NCBI RefSeq assembly: GCF_003253545.1
Contig: NZ_QKYV01000001.1
Location: 268,574-332,573 of the forward strand
From: Mesonia algae
GTDB taxonomy: Bacteria; Bacteroidota; Bacteroidia; Flavobacteriales; Flavobacteriaceae
Reading direction: 5' to 3'
DNA: 64,000 nt
The notes beneath the pieces are model-generated. The model had not been told where the DNA came from and made no database searches. It worked only from the letters and a program-made list of their open reading frames with translations. How positions within the stretch are numbered: position 1 is the first letter of the stretch; each line of letters begins with the position of its first letter. The translations under genes were made by a program, and so were the position numbers. Positions 60,682-64,000 of this stretch are shown in pieces.

Positions 60682-60756
60682 GTATTATAGTATTAAGATG
60701 TGAGAACAAGATGTAAGATAACCTAATACCTCTCAGCTTTTATCTCTTATCTATTT

Positions 60757-62271
<1,515 letters not shown>

Positions 62272-62328
62272 CTAATTGTTTAATTTATAGTTTTTAATAT
62301 AGAAAAAAATGCTTGCTTTTTCCGGCTG

Positions 62329-62336
62329 CAAAGATA
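62329..62336 (-). promoter_or_regulatory. Candidate -7 element of the atpDC promoter
   Basis: TATCTTTG on the minus strand fits TAnnTTTG, 60 bp before the atpD start codon, so the leader would be about 50 nt. Confidence 0.45.
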
Positions 62337-62382
62337 GATTATTTTCATGAAATAAAACATCCCTATTTTTGAAAATTAATTA

Positions 62383-64000
62383 TTATTCTACAGTTACCGA
62401 TTTTGCAAGGTTTCTAGGTTGATCTACATTCTTATTTAACATTACAGCTATATGGTATGAAAGTAGCTGAAGCGGAATTGTTGTTAACAATGGTGTAAAT
62501 GCTTCTATAGTATCTGGCACTTCAATTACATAATTAGCCATAGACCTTACATCTTCATCTCCTTCTGTCACAATACCTATAATTCTTCCTTCCCTAGATT
62601 TAATCTCTTGAATATTACTTACTACCTTCTCATAATGACCTTTCTTAGTAGCAATAACCACTACTGGCATTTTTTCATCAATTAAAGCAATAGGACCATG
62701 TTTCATTTCGGCAGCTGGATAACCCTCTGCGTGAATGTATGAGATTTCTTTTAATTTTAACGCCCCTTCTAAAGCAACAGGAAAATTAAATCCTCTTCCT
62801 AAATATAAGAAATTAGCAGCATTCATATATTTCTTAGCTACCTCCTTAATATGATCATTCGCCTCTAAGGCTTTTTTAATCTTTCCAGGAATTAAGTCTA
62901 GCTCTTGTAAGTGATAGTGAAAATCTGCATTATTAATCTCTCCTTTAGCTTTAGCTAATTTTAGCGCTATTAAACTCAACACTGTAATTTGCGTTGTAAA
63001 AGCTTTTGTTGAAGCGACTCCAATCTCTGGACCTGCATGAGTATATGCCCCTGCATGTGTTTCTCTAGAAATAGAAGATCCAACAACATTACATACTCCA
63101 AATACAAATGCTCCCTTTTCTTTAGCTAACTTAATTGCCGCCATCGTATCTGCAGTTTCTCCAGATTGGGAAATTGCAATAACCACATCATTCTTATTGA
63201 TGATAGGATTTCTATATCTAAATTCTGAAGCATATTCTACTTCAACAGGTATTCTTGCAATATCTTCAAAAATATATTCAGCTACTAAACCTGCGTGCCA
63301 AGAGGTGCCGCAAGCTACAATTATAATACGCTTGGCGTTTGTGAATTTTTCAATATTGTCATCAACACCTGCCATTCTTATAATGCCTTTATCAACTAGC
63401 ATTCTACCTCTATAGGTATCTACAATAGCATTTGGTTGTTCATAAATTTCTTTAAGCATAAAGTGGTCGTAACCCCCTTTTTCTATCTGCTCTAAATTCA
63501 TTTGTAACTCTTGAACGTAAGGATCTACAGAAGAGTCATTTTTAATTTCTCTTACTTTAACTTCTCTACCAAGACGAACAATAGCCATTTCTCCGTCTTC
63601 AAGATAAATAGCATTTTTAGTAAATTCAATAAAAGGAGATGCATCTGAAGCTATAAAAAACTCATCTTCCCCCACTCCAATAGCTAGTGGACTTCCTAAA
63701 CGAGCAACAACAATTTCGTCGGGTTTATTTCTATCAAACACAGCGATCGCATACGCCCCAATAGTTTGATTTAATGCAATCTGAACTGCTTTCCCTAATT
63801 TTACATTTTCTTTATTCTTAACATCTTCAATAAGATTCACTAATACCTCAGTGTCTGTATCAGACTTAAAAGTATATCCTCTTTTAATTAATTCTTTTTT
63901 TAATGCATCATAGTTTTCAATTATTCCGTTGTGAATGATAACTAAATCTTCAGAATTAGAATAATGAGGATGTGAATTAACATCATTTGGCACCCCGTGA
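62383..64000 (-). CDS. glmS: Glucosamine-fructose-6-phosphate aminotransferase GlmS, 5' end outside window
   Basis: The frame runs to the window edge with codons for H-G-V just before PNDVNSHPH, so the first roughly 75 residues, including the catalytic N-terminal Cys, lie beyond 64000. An apparent GTG start at 63993 is only the valine of HGVPN. Visible: the rest of the glutaminase domain (IIENYDALKKEL, SDTDTEVLVNLIE), then two SIS domains (ACGTSWHAGLVAEYI, AISQSGETADTMAA, LGRGFNFPVALEGALKLKEIS, YPAAEMKHGPIALI) and the end PRNLAKSVTVE. It makes glucosamine-6-phosphate for peptidoglycan and LPS. Confidence 0.97.
   Translation of the reverse strand, partial: HGVPNDVNSHPHYSNSEDLVIIHNGIIENYDALKKELIKRGYTFKSDTDTEVLVNLIEDVKNKENVKLGKAVQIALNQTIGAYAIAVFDRNKPDEIVVARLGSPLAIGVGEDEFFIASDASPFIEFTKNAIYLEDGEMAIVRLGREVKVREIKNDSSVDPYVQELQMNLEQIEKGGYDHFMLKEIYEQPNAIVDTYRGRMLVDKGIIRMAGVDDNIEKFTNAKRIIIVACGTSWHAGLVAEYIFEDIARIPVEVEYASEFRYRNPIINKNDVVIAISQSGETADTMAAIKLAKEKGAFVFGVCNVVGSSISRETHAGAYTHAGPEIGVASTKAFTTQITVLSLIALKLAKAKGEINNADFHYHLQELDLIPGKIKKALEANDHIKEVAKKYMNAANFLYLGRGFNFPVALEGALKLKEISYIHAEGYPAAEMKHGPIALIDEKMPVVVIATKKGHYEKVVSNIQEIKSREGRIIGIVTEGDEDVRSMANYVIEVPDTIEAFTPLLTTIPLQLLSYHIAVMLNKNVDQPRNLAKSVTVE

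Noticed and set aside
63985-64000. GTG at 63993 as the start of glmS
   Set aside because: It is the internal valine of HGVPNDV; the catalytic N-terminus of GlmS must lie beyond the window.

Overview
The window looks like a chromosomal piece of a flavobacterium (Bacteroidota, probably a marine Flavobacteriaceae member). The evidence is an AT-rich base composition, gliding-motility genes gldD and gldE in the order mutY-ssb-gldE-gldD, a secreted protein ending in a type B sorting domain of the type IX secretion system, DUF4199 and DUF4301 proteins, separate atpDC genes, and many candidate promoters with the Bacteroidota -7 element TAnnTTTG. No phage, insertion sequence, CRISPR array, rRNA or tRNA was seen. 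Genus and species cannot be fixed from the sequence alone.

Layout. 1-12.4 kb holds surface and envelope genes: a partial BspA-like repeat protein, a large outer-membrane protein, exonuclease III, an OmpA lipoprotein, an M23 peptidase lipoprotein and a 1353-residue repeat adhesin. 12.6-15.4 kb is a CHASE/PAS histidine kinase with a single-domain response regulator. 15.5-18.4 kb is a tight rhodanese / GT-A transferase / purine nucleoside phosphorylase / ArsM operon of arsenosugar type, without the radical SAM enzyme ArsS. 18.5-22.2 kb has greA with a leader hairpin, a Rieske-like lipoprotein and a TPP-riboswitch-controlled TonB receptor. 22.3-26.1 kb is a hybrid kinase convergent with a sigma-54 response regulator. 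26.2-38 kb is mixed housekeeping: PepSY-like secreted proteins, arfB, DUF4301, pnuC, GGGP synthase, phosphopantetheinyl transferase, ahcY, rpmA-rplU and a pair of M16 peptidases.

38-46 kb contains a decayed ORF, a DMT transporter, gldD-gldE-ssb-mutY, HU, a 29-residue basic mS38/COX24-like protein missed by length cut-offs, RNase G and recX. 45.7-58.4 kb is one long minus-strand block. It runs from a complete Mrp antiporter operon (mnhABCDEFG) with almost no gap into bioF, a DUF2007 protein, bioD and bioA. Two tandem hairpins follow, then a second unit with its own promoter: a beta-ketoacyl synthase, bioB and a JmjC/cupin protein. 58.6-60.4 kb is a self-contained operon of three tandem DUF2975 membrane proteins and an XRE regulator, with two matching operator palindromes at the promoter. 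The window ends with atpC, atpD and the 3' part of glmS.

The signals most worth pursuing are a dispersed GC-rich near-palindrome (consensus CGCTTTCGCGGAA / GCTTCCGCGGAAGC) that recurs inside unrelated genes in several reading frames, the DUF2975-XRE operon with paired operators, the terminator-like hairpin at the start of the greA transcript, the ketoacyl synthase inside the biotin locus, and the ArsS-less arsenosugar operon.
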